The notes beneath the pieces were generated by a model. That model saw nothing but the letters and a program-made list of their open reading frames with translations, ran no database searches and had not been told where the DNA came from. Below, one piece after another: positions 45,540 through 57,330 of a stretch of 64,000 nt of DNA; position 1 is the stretch's first letter; every line of letters begins with the position of its first letter. Source of the stretch: Glycine soja (lineage: Eukaryota; Streptophyta; Magnoliopsida; Fabales; Fabaceae); NCBI RefSeq assembly GCF_004193775.1, contig NC_041018.1, positions 35,036,913 through 35,100,912 of the forward strand, in the 5' to 3' direction. The position numbers and the translations under genes are program-made.

Positions 45540-47641
45540 TACATAATAAAAAAATTGTAAGAGGATATTACATATTTTAAAAATTAATAAAGTAGGAATA
45601 TTAAAAGATGGAATATAAAGGAGAAGGATGCAAGGGAATAATTCAAAATAAAAGCCACGTTAAATCTACAAAATAGTTAGATAAAAAAATAAAAAGACTA
45701 AGTTATATTTGTATAATAATTGCTTTTTTTTTTTCCATTAAGGGGGCAAAAGACCAAAGGAGAACTACAAAATAAAACTAGAAGATGGAGACTCCCAGAG
45801 AATCAGCTAATAGCAACTTGCTCAAAAGATTTATAATTATAAATATAAAATAAATTATTTATTTAACAAAGAATAATATTATAAAAGTATTATAAAATTA
45901 TATAAATAATAGTACAACACTAAAATCAAAGTCTCCTGCATGCGCAGTTACTGTGCGCAGAATGAACATAAAGTTAGATAAATGCATTGCATTTCTGATT
46001 CTTGACAATGAATTTGTAATTTTTCAAACTATTATTGTCATCATTAAACGAGTCTTAAATGCATTTATTTTTACTCTATTTTTTTTTTTATAAAATACTA
46101 AGAAGTATAACAGGATATAGCATTATTCTACAAATTAATAAAGTATAAAAAGATATACAAGAAAAAGGATACAAGAGAATAATACTTCAAAATAAAAAGA
46201 CACGTTAAATCTACAAAGGGGCTAGATATAAAATAAATAGAAATTATATTTGTATAATAAGATAACATTTTTTATAATTACAAATATAAATATAAAACAA
46301 ACTGATGTAACCAAAACTGCTTTAAAGTATTGTATAAAAAAAAGAGGAAAATGGTTTTTCATCTAAAAAGTTTTACACAATTATTCTATCATTAGGGGTA
46401 TTTATAGGTACAAGTCATCTGTTCGAATTGATCCAAATTAATTCGAATAAGTTGGTTTGAGTCATTTATGTATTTGGGTCAAAATCAAACAAAATCAATC
46501 AAAATCATTCATGTATGAACACAGTCATGAGTTCAAAGATCCAATCAAAATTAAACTGAACCAATCAAAATTTTTAGAGTTGTTTGATTTGACTTTAAAT
46601 ACCGTTAATATTAAGACTCCAAGTATTGAAACTACTTTAAGTTATTACTTTTAGGTACATTGTTATTTGTTTCACATTTTTTCATATTATTTTTTCATGA
46701 CATGTTTATAATATTAATGGATCATATTTTAGTTATTTGTTTCAGCAAATTTGGTTGCAACAAATCTGGTTATAGCAAAACTTATGGTAAGAAATTAGTT
46801 TGTAGGAAATAACTATGTTTGAGACTATTATAATAATTCTCGTTGGATAATATTTTGTTTAAATCTATATTAGTCTATTTTAGAATATTATATTAATGAC
46901 ATTAAATGAATCAAGTTTACTACTTTCAGATATTTGGTAATATTGTGTTAATTGTATTGGATAGTTGGATGAATTATGATATAAAATAGTAGTTTTAAGA
47001 AGAAAAAAAGATCAAATTTAAATGAGTAACCCGTTGGCCCAAACTGAACTAAATCGTTAGTGGATGGACCGGTTTGGTTTGAGTTTCAAAAAAATTTTGT
47101 GAAAATCAAACTAAACCAAACCGATCAAATTTGATTGGATTAAGACCTTAATTTGATCAAAACTAATCCAAACCGACCTGCAAATACCCCTACCAATCAT
47201 AACTAATTATGATAAGTTTATTGACTTTTAAAATAATTTAATCGGCGACTTATGATTAAATGACATTTTATACTGTGAGTACATAAATATTAAATTCATA
47301 AACCCAAAGGATTGAGGTATAAGATTTTGTTGTGTTCATATGAGTGATAACGATTTATTTATTAAAAGAATTTGTGTTTAATTCATGTTATATACAAAAT
47401 TTTCTTGAACCAATAATAATCACAAATAAAATTAATTTTTTACCCAATAAATAAGAGACACCCGGTGGTATGTGATATGTGAACTAACAAAACATTAAAT
47501 TCATAAAAAATATAAATAATATTACAATATTATAAAACTAAAATGAAAGTCTACTGGTAGTTACTGTGCAAAATGCACAGAAAGTTAGGTAAATGCATTG
47601 CATTTGTGAGTCTGACAATGAATTTGTAGTTTTTCAAAACC
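45540..47641. repeat. Tandem duplication, second copy split by a hAT-like MITE
   Basis: Segment X at 45540-45730 (with GCCACGTTAAATCTACAAA, then TTATATTTGTATAATAA) recurs at 46090-46270. Segment Y at 45921-46035 (GATAAATGCATTGCATTT, then GACAATGAATTTGTA) recurs at 47537-47641. The order X-Y, X'-Y' shows a tandem duplication of about 550 bp; X' and Y' are now held apart by the element at 46393-47192 and some further sequence. Copy one has its own about 100-bp insert at 45731-45835. Confidence 0.7.
46393..47192. mobile_element. hAT-like non-autonomous element (800 bp) with inverted ends
   Basis: The left end TAGGGGTATTTATAGGT is mirrored by the right end ACCTGCAAATACCCCTA. Subterminal sequences echo each other (GATCCAAATTAATTCG versus CTAATCCAAACC). 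Flanking octamers TCTATCAT (46385-46392) and CCAATCAT (47193-47200) match at 6 of 8, as expected for an old 8-bp hAT duplication. No transposase is encoded; the small frame at 46457-46654 has no signature. Confidence 0.65.
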
Positions 47642-50015
47642 CTTATGTAGGGAGCCCATCCATCCAACACGGACACTATGAAAACGACTTGGATAAGCCT
47701 GCTATGATAGAGGTACAAAGTCAATGACAATTCATGTCCGGTACATGTACCAACAAATCTTAATTTTCTTTATCCTCTTTGTTTATAACTTTATGGCTAA
47801 GATTAAAATGTAAAATTATGTCTCATTTTTAAGTAATGGACAACTTTTATCAAAATTTTAGGTAATTGTTTCTAATAAGAGAAAGAGTAAATTACTTTAA
47901 TTTTCATTTCACTTTATATTTTCATACAAAATTTATTTTTCTTAAAAAAATTATACACAATTTCTCTTATTTTATAAATGTGTTACACATTTACATTTCA
48001 CTAAGCGCATGTTTGAATGCATTTTTTCTTAAATGAAACAGCATAAGAGACATATAAAACTAAAGTTGTTAGAAGAGGAGAGAGAAGGTCTAATCCAGGT
48101 TTTTTTTTTAATATTTTTCCAAATACAAGTCATTTTTTTATTGTTTTTCGAAACTGACAAAAATATTCTTATATACCTCTTGACTAATTCCATAAGATTT
48201 TTTTTAAGAACCATAAATTTCTTTTATTTCATAAGCATCACACAACTTCATTTTATTTCATAAATACGTTACAATTATTTCTTTTGTTGTAATGGAAATT
48301 TGAAGTTATTGAATATTTAAATAGTAAATTTAAAATAGTATTAGAATAAGATAATAGCATAAATAATAAAATAAATTATAGCTTTGTATCATGGATATAT
48401 TTTAAAACTTTTGTTACCAAAATTTATTATCGCGTGAATTCTAAATACGATAGAATGAAATCAGTCTTTTTAAAAAAATTAAATAATAAAATAAAATTTA
48501 CCTGTTTAACTATTAATAAGTCATGTGATTAAGGTGTATTTGATTGATTGTGAGATTTTACAAATATTTTATAAAAGTATTTTCAAAAACTGATTTAGAG
48601 AGAAGGAAGATAGAGAAGTAAAAATGTAAAGAAGAACATGAATAATATAAAATAGAAAATAAAAACCAAAAACAAGTTAAAGACATTCTAGTTTTTGGTT
48701 GTAAAAGCTAAAAAGAAATGTTAATTTTGAAAATAGATTTTTTAAAAATTAGTCTTATCAAATAAGATTAAAAAATAGTTTTATAAAACAAGAACCAAAT
48801 AGACTCTAAATTTTTAGTTTTTAGAGGATACAAACTTAAAATTTAATTAACCTCAGAAGTTTTATCGTTTTGGCATGAATATTTTGTTTGGTACGAGAAA
48901 ATAGAGAAAAAATAATTTGGATCTTATATTTTTTACATTTTATTTAATTAAAAGTTTAAATATATTTTTAATCCTTAAAATTGAATGATTTTGTTTTTGT
49001 TTTTCTCCTTAATTAAAAGAGTTTAGATAGTGATTTGAACAATAAAAAAAATACTATCTAAATCGTTTTAAAAATGAAAAATAAAACAAACATAATTTAG
49101 AAAGATTAATATTAAAAAAATTACAAGAACAAAAAAAAATAATTGTAAAGACTAAAAATATATTTAAACCTTAATTCAAATATTTATTATTTATTTATTT
49201 TCAATTTTTCTATTACCATCTTATCTATCACACAAAGCAGAAGTGTAGCAGTGTATGGTATAATTCAGGCATCCTCTATTTGTGGGATGTAGACATGCAG
49301 TAGTATACATAAGATGAAACCACTGATTGAGGTGTGTTTGGTATGGTTATGGTGGTGATTGGTCACACATTGCCTTGGACAACCCAATAACCCTGCATGG
49401 CTTAGAGGCTTAATACTGATTCACCACCATAAATATGGCTTCATATAGGGATCATAATTCAGAACAAAGTTGGTGGCAATGGTGTCCACTGTACAGTGAG
49501 TGGGTGCTCTCATACTACAACATGATATATATAATGATAATGGCATGGTAGAGAAGGGATCATGAGGAAACAATGATGCTCAACATGGAAAAGGCATGGT
49601 GGTGATTAGTGAAGGTGTTTTAGAACTAATTAAAGTGAGAATACTTTTTTTAGGGTTAAATATATTTAAGGTTCGTCGTAAATGACTGAATTTTGTTTTG
49701 AATCCTTATTAAATTTTTTTGTTACTTTAAATCTCTAATATATTAAAACTTTTGTTTTAAGTTCCTATCATTAGTTAAGTGATGACATGTTATCTTACAA
49801 ATTGATTTTTCTGTTCTTGTCATCAATTAAGTGATGATATGTTATCTTACAAATTGATTTTCCTAACATTTTCAACGTTTGTGATAGTGTCATATCATCA
49901 CTTAAGTAATGATAGAGACTCAAAATAAAAATTTTAATATATTAAAGACTCAAAACAACAACAAAATTATAAGGGCCCAGAACAAAAATTGACCATTTAT
50001 CAGATACCTTAGACA
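47642..50015. other. AT-rich intergenic DNA with MITE-like repeats, no gene seen
   Basis: 48950-49185 is an inverted repeat whose ends read TTTAAATATATTTTTAATCC and GACTAAAAATATATTTAAAC. 49655-49990 is a second one, with GTTAAGTGATGACATGTTATC and its inverted form. 49230-49640 is less AT-rich and lacks a recognisable frame or RNA; its nature is unknown. Confidence 0.5.
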
Positions 50016-50327
50016 TGTTGGACAAGTGGCCTCAGAAATTTTAAGAAGGGGGAATTGAATTAAGATTTCATTGACTATTCCTAATTGAAAATTTTCCTTT
50101 CTTAGATATTCCCTAGATTCAATTATTTCTTTAATTGTAAGTTACTTGAATAACAAATAAGGAGAAGTAAACTTAAAGAAATATAAACACAACGGAAAGT
50201 AAAAGAGATTAAGGGAAAAGAGAATGCAAAACCGGAATTATACTAGTTCAGCCACAACCCGTGCCTACGTCCAATCTCCAAGCAACCCGCTTGAGATTTC
50301 CATTATCCTTGTAAAATCCTTTACTAG

Positions 50328-50580
50328 CAATGAACCACAAAGGACTTCCCTCCTTTGTGTTCAGTGATTACAACCAAGAAGTTATTCCCACTTCTTGCAA
50401 TGAACCCCAAGAAACGTTGGTCCCTTGTGTCCAGTGATAACAACCAAGAAGTTATACCCACTTCTTGTAATGAATCCAAAAGACGTTGGTCTTTTGTGTC
50501 CAGTGATCAACCAAGAAGCAAATCCCGCTTCTTGCAATGAACCCAAGGAACGTTGGTCCCTTGAATTCAGTGTTTCAACC
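50328..50580 (+). repeat. Tandem array of about 70-bp units within the LTR
   Basis: CAACCAAGAAG starts units at 50371, 50441 and about 50507, each followed by TTCTTG(C/T)AATGAA, CGTTGGTC and TGTGTCCAGTGAT. Partial units flank the array. About 3.5 copies. Confidence 0.8.
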
Positions 50581-50812
50581 AAGTAGACTGTCTCTTGAAA
50601 ACTTTTACAACCAAGAGTCGGTCTCTTGAAAAGCTTTTTGTAAGAATGGAGGAGAGGAAGAAAATAGAATAACACAAGTTTTTGCCCAATGAACTTTTCT
50701 TGACAAAGCAAGTGTTGAACAAAAACTTTTAGAAAAATGTTGAGAAAAAGAATTTTGAAATTCATGCCATGGTCACATATTTATAGCCATTTAATGGTTC
50801 TTGAAGAAACCA

Positions 50813-51005
50813 TGTTAAAAGTTGTGACTCTTGGCAATTTCTTCAAAACCAGTCACTTTAAAAAGTTGAAACTCTTGGTAATTTCTTCAAAAATCAGTCA
50901 CTTTAAAAGTTGTGATTCTTGACAATTTTTCAAAATCAGTCACTTTAAAAGTTGTGACTCTTGGCAATTTTTTCAAAACTAGTCACTTTAAAAGTTGTGA
51001 CTATT
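50813..51005 (+). repeat. Tandem array of about 43-bp units within the LTR
   Basis: The phrase AGTTGTGACTCTTGGCAATT, then TTCTTCAAAACCAGTCACTT, recurs four to five times with small changes. Confidence 0.75.
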
Positions 51006-51263
51006 CAATTTTTTTGGATAAATTGTGCTATTCAATCTTTTCTTTGAAAAATTCTTTTTATACTTATCTTGATGCTTTTCTTGAAGTTCTTGCATATCTT
51101 GAATCTTCACTTGAATCTTCTTGATTTTTTTAATCTTGTTTGAATGTATCTTTTTAAAAATCTTTGGCATCTTCAAAATAATCTTGGAAGCTTTGCTTCT
51201 ACAACACATATTTAGGCCTTTTTTTGTTGTGGAATTTCTTTTTGAATTTTTGAATATATCACA

Positions 51264-54200
51264 CTTGTTTTTCTAGTAGGTGTTTGGTAGACTAAGGGTA
51301 TGTTTAGGTAAACTTCTCAAAAAATACTTTTAGGAAAAGAAAAAAGAAAAATTAAAATAAGTTCCTTCATAAGCTAAAATCAGTTCTACATTAACTAATC
51401 ATTAGCTAATTTGAAGATGTCCTCTCATCTTTTAGAGAAGTTATTTAAGATAACTTCTAGGAGTTAGTTAATGGTTAGCTAACGAAGATTTAATTTTAGC
51501 TTATGGAAATTAAAAACTCGTTTCATTTTTCTTCTTCTTATTATCTTCTCTTAAAAGTGTTTCTAAAAAAACTTACCAAAACATGTCATAAGCTTTAGTA
51601 CACCTTGTGCTAAAAGCTTGGTCTGTGCTATTATTAGTAAAAGTAAAATAATGATTTCAAATTTTTACTAAATGTATTGTTTAAGAAATAAAAAGGTTAT
51701 CAATGGATTTAGTTAAGTTGACAACACATGTTATAAATTTTGTGAAAGGAGACTTAGTTTGATTCTAGTAGAATATATATAAGGAGCCTTAGTTTGTGAA
51801 ATGAGAATTAACTTAATTTTGTGAAAGGAGACTTAGTTTGATCCTAGTAGAATATATATAAAAGGGATGAGAATTAACTTGAAGCGTAAAGTCTCGGATC
51901 AAAGATCAATATCATAGTCAACATAAGGGACTGGAATCTATAAAAATATCTTGGAGTCCATGGGAAGTCAAAGGTCCTAGTTAGGATGGTTACCTAAAAA
52001 GAAATAGAAGGATTTGTGTAATAAGCCAAAATATGTAAAACAAAAAAAATATTATTTTAGGTAATTTTATACAACAAATGAAGATATTATAGGTTGAAGA
52101 GCAACAAATTTATAAATTAATTAGCTAAGGTTTTATGTAGGTTTTAGGAACTTAAGGGTTCTGTGTACAAAGAACAAAATAGAAGAGAGTCTAAAGTAAT
52201 TTATTCTTGAAAAGGCTTAATTATTGATTATATTTCTAGTTGCTTTTGTTAATTTGCATTTGGAGTAATTTTTTTTTTAAGTTCCTTTTAAGACAAGTAA
52301 GTTGTAATACTTTAGATGAATCACACCGAAATGAGAGGAATCCAGAGGTTGTGTAGGCATATGACTATACAGTTCAGGATGAGCCTAACCTATGATGAAT
52401 TTTTGAGGTCTGACCTTAACCTATAGCCTATCAAAGGCTTTTATTTTGGCTCGGTCTGACCTTTTTAAAAGTCTAGCCTGACCTGATAGTCTTTTTAAAA
52501 GCCTTCTTCTCATTAAATCTTTAATATTCCTCCAGAGTAGGAACGTAATAGAAAAGTTAAAGAAAAAAAGGAAACGTTAGCAGGAATAGGAAGACCAATA
52601 AAATGAGAAATATAAAGGGGCACATGACTCACACCTAAATTATAATTAAAGTCTTACTTGATTATATGAATCGAAGTTATGAATATGTAAGAATTGCAAC
52701 AATTACATTCTATCATTAAATTTTTGTACAATTATTTTATCATTAAGTTGTAATATTTAAAGATTAATTTGATATTAAGTTATAAAATTCAAGAATTAAT
52801 TTGTTACTAAATTAGAATTTTGGCATACTTTTTATATATTTAGATACTAAATCAAAATTTTTACTCTTTCCGGAATTAAATTATTATTGATTTACTTATT
52901 TAGTATCAAAATCATCATTTATCAGAAAATAATTAAATTTACATACATTTACATGTAGAAATATTTAATTAATTTTAAAAAGTTGAAAAAATGACATTAC
53001 ACAATTTAAACATAACTCAACACACAGCACGCACTAAATACGTCAATTTTAATCTCGATTACTTTCAATTTTTCGAATGGATCGATTGAAAAATATGAAA
53101 GGGACATGCCTTTTATAGGCTAAAACATGTAATAAAAATAATAATTAATTAATAAGAGGAAACAAATCCCATATAAACTAGAAATGCTTAGGCTATTGCC
53201 TTTGCAGTGCATGCTTTAAATGTTATTTACTGCGTTTTTGCAAAGGTTATGGTTTACAAATTTTAGTGTGGTTGGCAACTAGAACATACATTTTTGCCGC
53301 CATGCAAGGAATGGACATTAGTTTATCAAAGGCGGTGGTGCTAGGACTATCCTCACCAGATCAATTCTGCTATTTTATCATATTCACAAAGTTTGAATTC
53401 ATTTGAATAGATAGAATTTTCCATCAAGAAAATAAAATCTTCAAAGGCAATGCTTAGGTTTTTTTATATACTTAATTACAAATTTTACCATCAAATTTTT
53501 ATTATTTTGCGAATTTTATCACTTAAGTTTTATTTTTATTTTCACAAATTTTACCATCTGATTTTCATAGTTTCACATATTATACCACTCAAGTTATTTT
53601 TTAAGAATTTTATCATCCAACTTTCAACATTTCAAAAATTTTATTATTTAAATTTTTAATTTTTATACATCTTATCATCAAGTTGATAATAAAAAATATA
53701 AAAATTACTTTTAAGTTGATAATAAAACAATATAAAAATAACTTTCTACCTCTGCTGTAGTTATAAATGATATAAAAAATTACTTTTCTATATTGGTTAT
53801 AATTACAACCAAGATCAAAAGTTAAAATTATTTATCTTTCATCGACCTTAATAAAATATGCAAGAATTAAAAACTTTAGTGATAAAATTTAGAAAAATAA
53901 AACTTGAATAGTAAAATTTACAATTGAGTGGTAAAATTTACGGTTAAGTTTTTTTATTTAAATATATCATGCCTCTTAAAATCAGGCTTCCAAGATTTAT
54001 CCCAAGTAATTTCTTCAACTTTTAGAAATAACTCACCTTTTAATTGCTGTTAAAATGTATACGATGTGTTTCTTCAGCTTAGCAGTTTTTAATCAACATT
54101 TCCTTCTCAACCACATGTTCATAAAATTTTATGAAATTTAATCACTATCCGTATGCTTAGAAATGCTCATGAAAAAAGAGATTTTGCAACATGTAATGGC

Positions 54201-54298
54201 AGACTTGTTACAATAACTCATTAAAATATTGTGTTTGTAATGTAACAGACTTAAAAGGTGTCTATATATTCAACCTATTTTTCCGTTGATCCTATTCA

Positions 54299-54302
<4 letters not shown>
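51264..54302. other. Intergenic DNA, no gene seen
   Basis: No coding region supported. 51740-51860 holds a short direct duplication (GGAGACTTAGTTTGAT, then CTAGTAGAATATATATAA, at 51749 and 51826). About 52330-52510 has CCTGACCTGATAG and GGTCTGACC phrases typical of a dispersed repeat. 53458-53962 is a MITE-like inverted repeat. Confidence 0.5.
53458..53962. repeat. MITE-like inverted repeat, about 500 bp
   Basis: The left end TTTTTTTATATACTTAATTAC, then AAATTTTACCATC, is mirrored in diverged form by the right end GTAAAATTTACGGTTAAG, then TTTTTTTA. The interior repeats ACAAATTTTACCATC and its variants several times. Confidence 0.5.

Positions 54303-54382
<80 letters not shown>
54303..54382. 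repeat. (AT)n microsatellite
   Basis: Uninterrupted AT dinucleotides, about 40 repeats. Confidence 0.95.
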
Positions 54383-54384
<2 letters not shown>

Positions 54385-56299
54385 AATCAATTAGTCTAGT
54401 TATATAGATAAAAGTAAAGGTAAATGGCCAGTATTATTATATAATCAGAATAATTTAAAAATTAACAAATTTATTATACATCATAATTTGTAATTAAATG
54501 AGATATATATTATTTACTCACAAAAGCAATGGATTAGTTGGACTGGATAACCATTTCTATTAGATGACTAACAAACCTTTCAACGTAATTTTACAATCTA
54601 TCATGTCAAGTAGCCTGAGTTCATTGATTGAAGATAAGCCGTGGAAAAAAAATATAAATATTAAAATTTATTTTATATAAACATTATAAAAATAAAATAT
54701 ACTAATATAGTTTAAATAAATGAATTAAATATTCATCCATAAAAACAATTAATGAATATGTTAGGTGGTGTTTTTATTGAATAATTTCACGAAAAAAAGC
54801 TCACTAATGAATTAATTTTTTAATTTTTTTTCAAATAAATTAATAGTTTGTTTTTAACCCATTAACTATAATTCAATAATGATTTACCCATATTGCTTAA
54901 TAACGTGTTAGTTACGTTCTACATGTGTGATTTTCACATCCCAAATATAAAAATAAAAAGTTACTAATAAGTTGTAATTTTCACGTATTAATCGCAATTT
55001 TTTTTTACTCCTCGAATCTCGATATCTTCCTAAACAGGCTATAATTATGTAACACAACTTATTGCTACAACTCGCTAATTTTAGGATAAAGATGTACGTT
55101 GCACTTGATCCAAGATGAAGTGTGGATCCTTATTGACAAAAAAAATTCATGATCCAGAGTATCTCTGATATATTTTGTAGACTTTTTTTATAGCATATAC
55201 TGAATTGTAGAATTTTCGACTCATTATAAAGGCAAATGTCAGTGATTTTTCTATGAATATGCTAAACACTTATGAGATAACGTAGTTTAAAAATTTGTAT
55301 CCATCCAAACTGTTTGAGCTCAAATCAAAGGTCTGATCGGGTAGGATTACTAATCGGATTGATCATTGACCTGAGGCAATCCAAACAATTAATAATAAAA
55401 AAATGTTTAAAAGTGTGTTAGCACTTATTTTTTAGTTATTTAGGACATGTTCTTCTTCACCTTGTCACCACCTACACAATACTTCCCTTTCCGTAAAAAT
55501 CACTCAAGAAGTGGTTGCGGGCTACAATAAGTTGCAAACATCGCATGTAAAGACCTAAACTCTAATTCAGCACCATAGATGGGTTGCTACTTTTGAACCC
55601 AAACATTTATACATTAGTTGTTAGTTGTTACGATTTATTTTATTGTCATCATTGGTCAACTACTAGGGTTAATCTAGTGGTGGAGTCACGCAAGCATTGT
55701 ACACAAAAAAATTTATCATTATTGATCTCAACTTATGAGTTTTTAGACAATGAAATCTAATTTACTTAGTTGAGTAGAATGCATTATTTGTTATAAATCT
55801 TTTAATAACCATCTTTAATTCATAAGAATAAAACAAATATGAATTTTTGTTTGTTGGCTCAAGATTGTTAAGATGTATTCAAGGAACCATTAAAGGGGAG
55901 ATGATTTTTTTTTTTTGTACTTTAATTTGTCTAACTTTCAATAATTAAATATTTAATAAATAATTACTTTTATAAAATTATTTATTAGTTTTACAGGTAA
56001 ACTTAAAATTGATTTTATTTTAAATTATACAAGAAGAAAACACATTTGATTATAACTCGTACTAATGTTTCAAAATTTGAAAGATGTTTTAGTCTTACAA
56101 GCACAATAACAATCAAACATACAATAATCTAACAATAAAAAAGACCAAACTCATTAGATTAAATTAATATAATAATAACTAAAAATCATTAAATTTATAA
56201 CAATTATATATGATATAAATAAATATGTTTATAAAATAATGTTGATGATTAGATATATAAATAGATAAATGAGACTTATAATAATATACAAAAATAACC
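54383..56299. other. AT-rich intergenic DNA, no gene seen
   Basis: No coding region, RNA gene or clear repeat boundary recognised. Confidence 0.5.
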
Positions 56300-57330
56300 T
56301 AGCATACTACAAGAAAAATAACCTATACTTACAGACAAAAACTGTCACTATAAATAAAAAATTCGTAGGTAAATGTATGATAGACTTTGTCCTACGGACA
56401 TTTTTTCCGTCAACTTTGAGGGGGCTTATAATGACGGCTAATTGTCTGTCACTATAGGTTTTACCTACTATGTATAGTGTGTAGGTAAATGTCATTAACT
56501 TCTACTTACATCTCCTAACTGTAGGTAAAAGTCTTTAATATGTACCTATCATCTTCAACTGTAGGTAAATGCATAAAATATCAACTAAAGATATTGCCCA
56601 TTTGGATAAGCTTTCCTATAGCAAAGAAACACTTTTTTAGCATTGAAAAGTACTGCCCATTTCAGGATTCAGTGGCCAAATTGTTTGCCTCTTGAAAATT
56701 CTTCTCCTTAGATTTCAATGCCTCTGCTGCTTGGGCCTATTCCCACAAAGAGCCAGCTGTTGAAAATTGAAAATACAAACAAAATCCAAATACTCTTAAA
56801 ATCATAGTGTACTTACCTAGCAATAGGCAGTAATTAATTCTGGTCTCAAGATACAAAATCGGGAACCAGGTCCAGTATAGTTAGCATCACGAGGAGTTAC
56901 TCTCAACAAATCAAGAAGATAATGTCTAATTTGGTTACAAAAAGGGCAAAGCATCAGAGCATAAAAGTAGCACAACAGGAAATAGGTTACCGAAAAAAAT
57001 AGATATAATAAACTAACTAGGAACATTGCAACAAATAACAACTAGAATTAACTTCAAATGTACTAGCATTGAACAACACATTCAACAATAAATAACATAC
57101 AAAAAAATAGCCAGAATGGAGTTAATACATAAAAGAAACAAATAGATTAGTGATGTTAAAATCAAAATCTTCCTGTAATTGGAAATTATGCCTTTCAAAT
57201 GAAGCATTAGGAAATCGGCAGAGAGCATGTCACCAACAAAACACAAACTGTAAATAATCAACTAACTCAAAAATAATTACCGGTCATCACCACCAACAAT
57301 GCCCTAATTCTTTTTTCTCACCATTGTGAA
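56300..57330. mobile_element. CACTA-like terminus carrying a captured host gene fragment
   Basis: TACTACAAGAAAAATAACC at 56303 resembles the CACTACAAGAAAAA terminus of plant CACTA elements. The next 270 bp hold subterminal repeats of GTAGGTAAATG/GTAGGTAAAAG (56366, 56480, 56522 and 56561) and the inverted CATTTACCTAC-type sense. Beyond it lies a fragment of a CLU gene on the minus strand. The second end is not clear; TTTGTAGTAAGTATG at 57849 is a candidate. Confidence 0.5.
56655..57320 (-). pseudogene. CLU: Three-exon fragment of the CLU/FRIENDLY mitochondrial-clustering gene
   Basis: On the minus strand, exon A (from about 57320 to 57281) ends GIVGGDDR; exon B (56925-56817) reads HYLLDLLRVTPRDANYTGPG, then SRFCILRPELITAYC; exon C (from 56736 down to about 56660) reads AQAAEALKSKEKNFQEANNL. 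Introns are preserved with GT...AG borders (donors at 57280 and 56816, acceptors ending at 56926 and 56737), so this is a genomic capture, not a processed copy. The segment is the end of the Clu domain of plant FRIENDLY (FMT), a cytosolic protein needed for mitochondrial distribution. The full protein is about 1,400 residues; only about 75 are here. A stop replaces Gln at the end of exon B (TAG for CAG), another lies just before GIVGGDD, and a TGA ends exon C, so it is dead. Confidence 0.8.

Larger units (their letters stand above)
50016..51263 (-). mobile_element. Copia-type LTR (apparently solo), opposite orientation to the one at 1603
   Basis: The minus strand ends ...CTGAGGCCACTTGTCCAACA (plus start TGTTGGACAAGTGGCC at 50016), the same ending as at 2708 and 59575. 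It shares the motif GAACCAGTATAA-type (50240) and the phrase CACAACCCGTGCCTACGTCC known from legume LTRs. It contains two tandem arrays. The right end is uncertain: TGTGATATATTC read inward from 51263 is the best candidate. No primer-binding site is found beyond the left end. Confidence 0.55.

Noticed and set aside
46420..46460. GTTCGAATT-like stretch resembling a tRNA T-arm
   Set aside because: No acceptor or anticodon stem can be drawn; it is part of a MITE end.
49230..49640. Less AT-rich patch that might be a gene or miRNA precursor
   Set aside because: No open frame, no known miRNA and no strong hairpin recognised by eye; left as unknown.
50328..51005. Regularly spaced repeats that might suggest a CRISPR array
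   Set aside because: Units are contiguous tandem copies without unique spacers, in a plant LTR.
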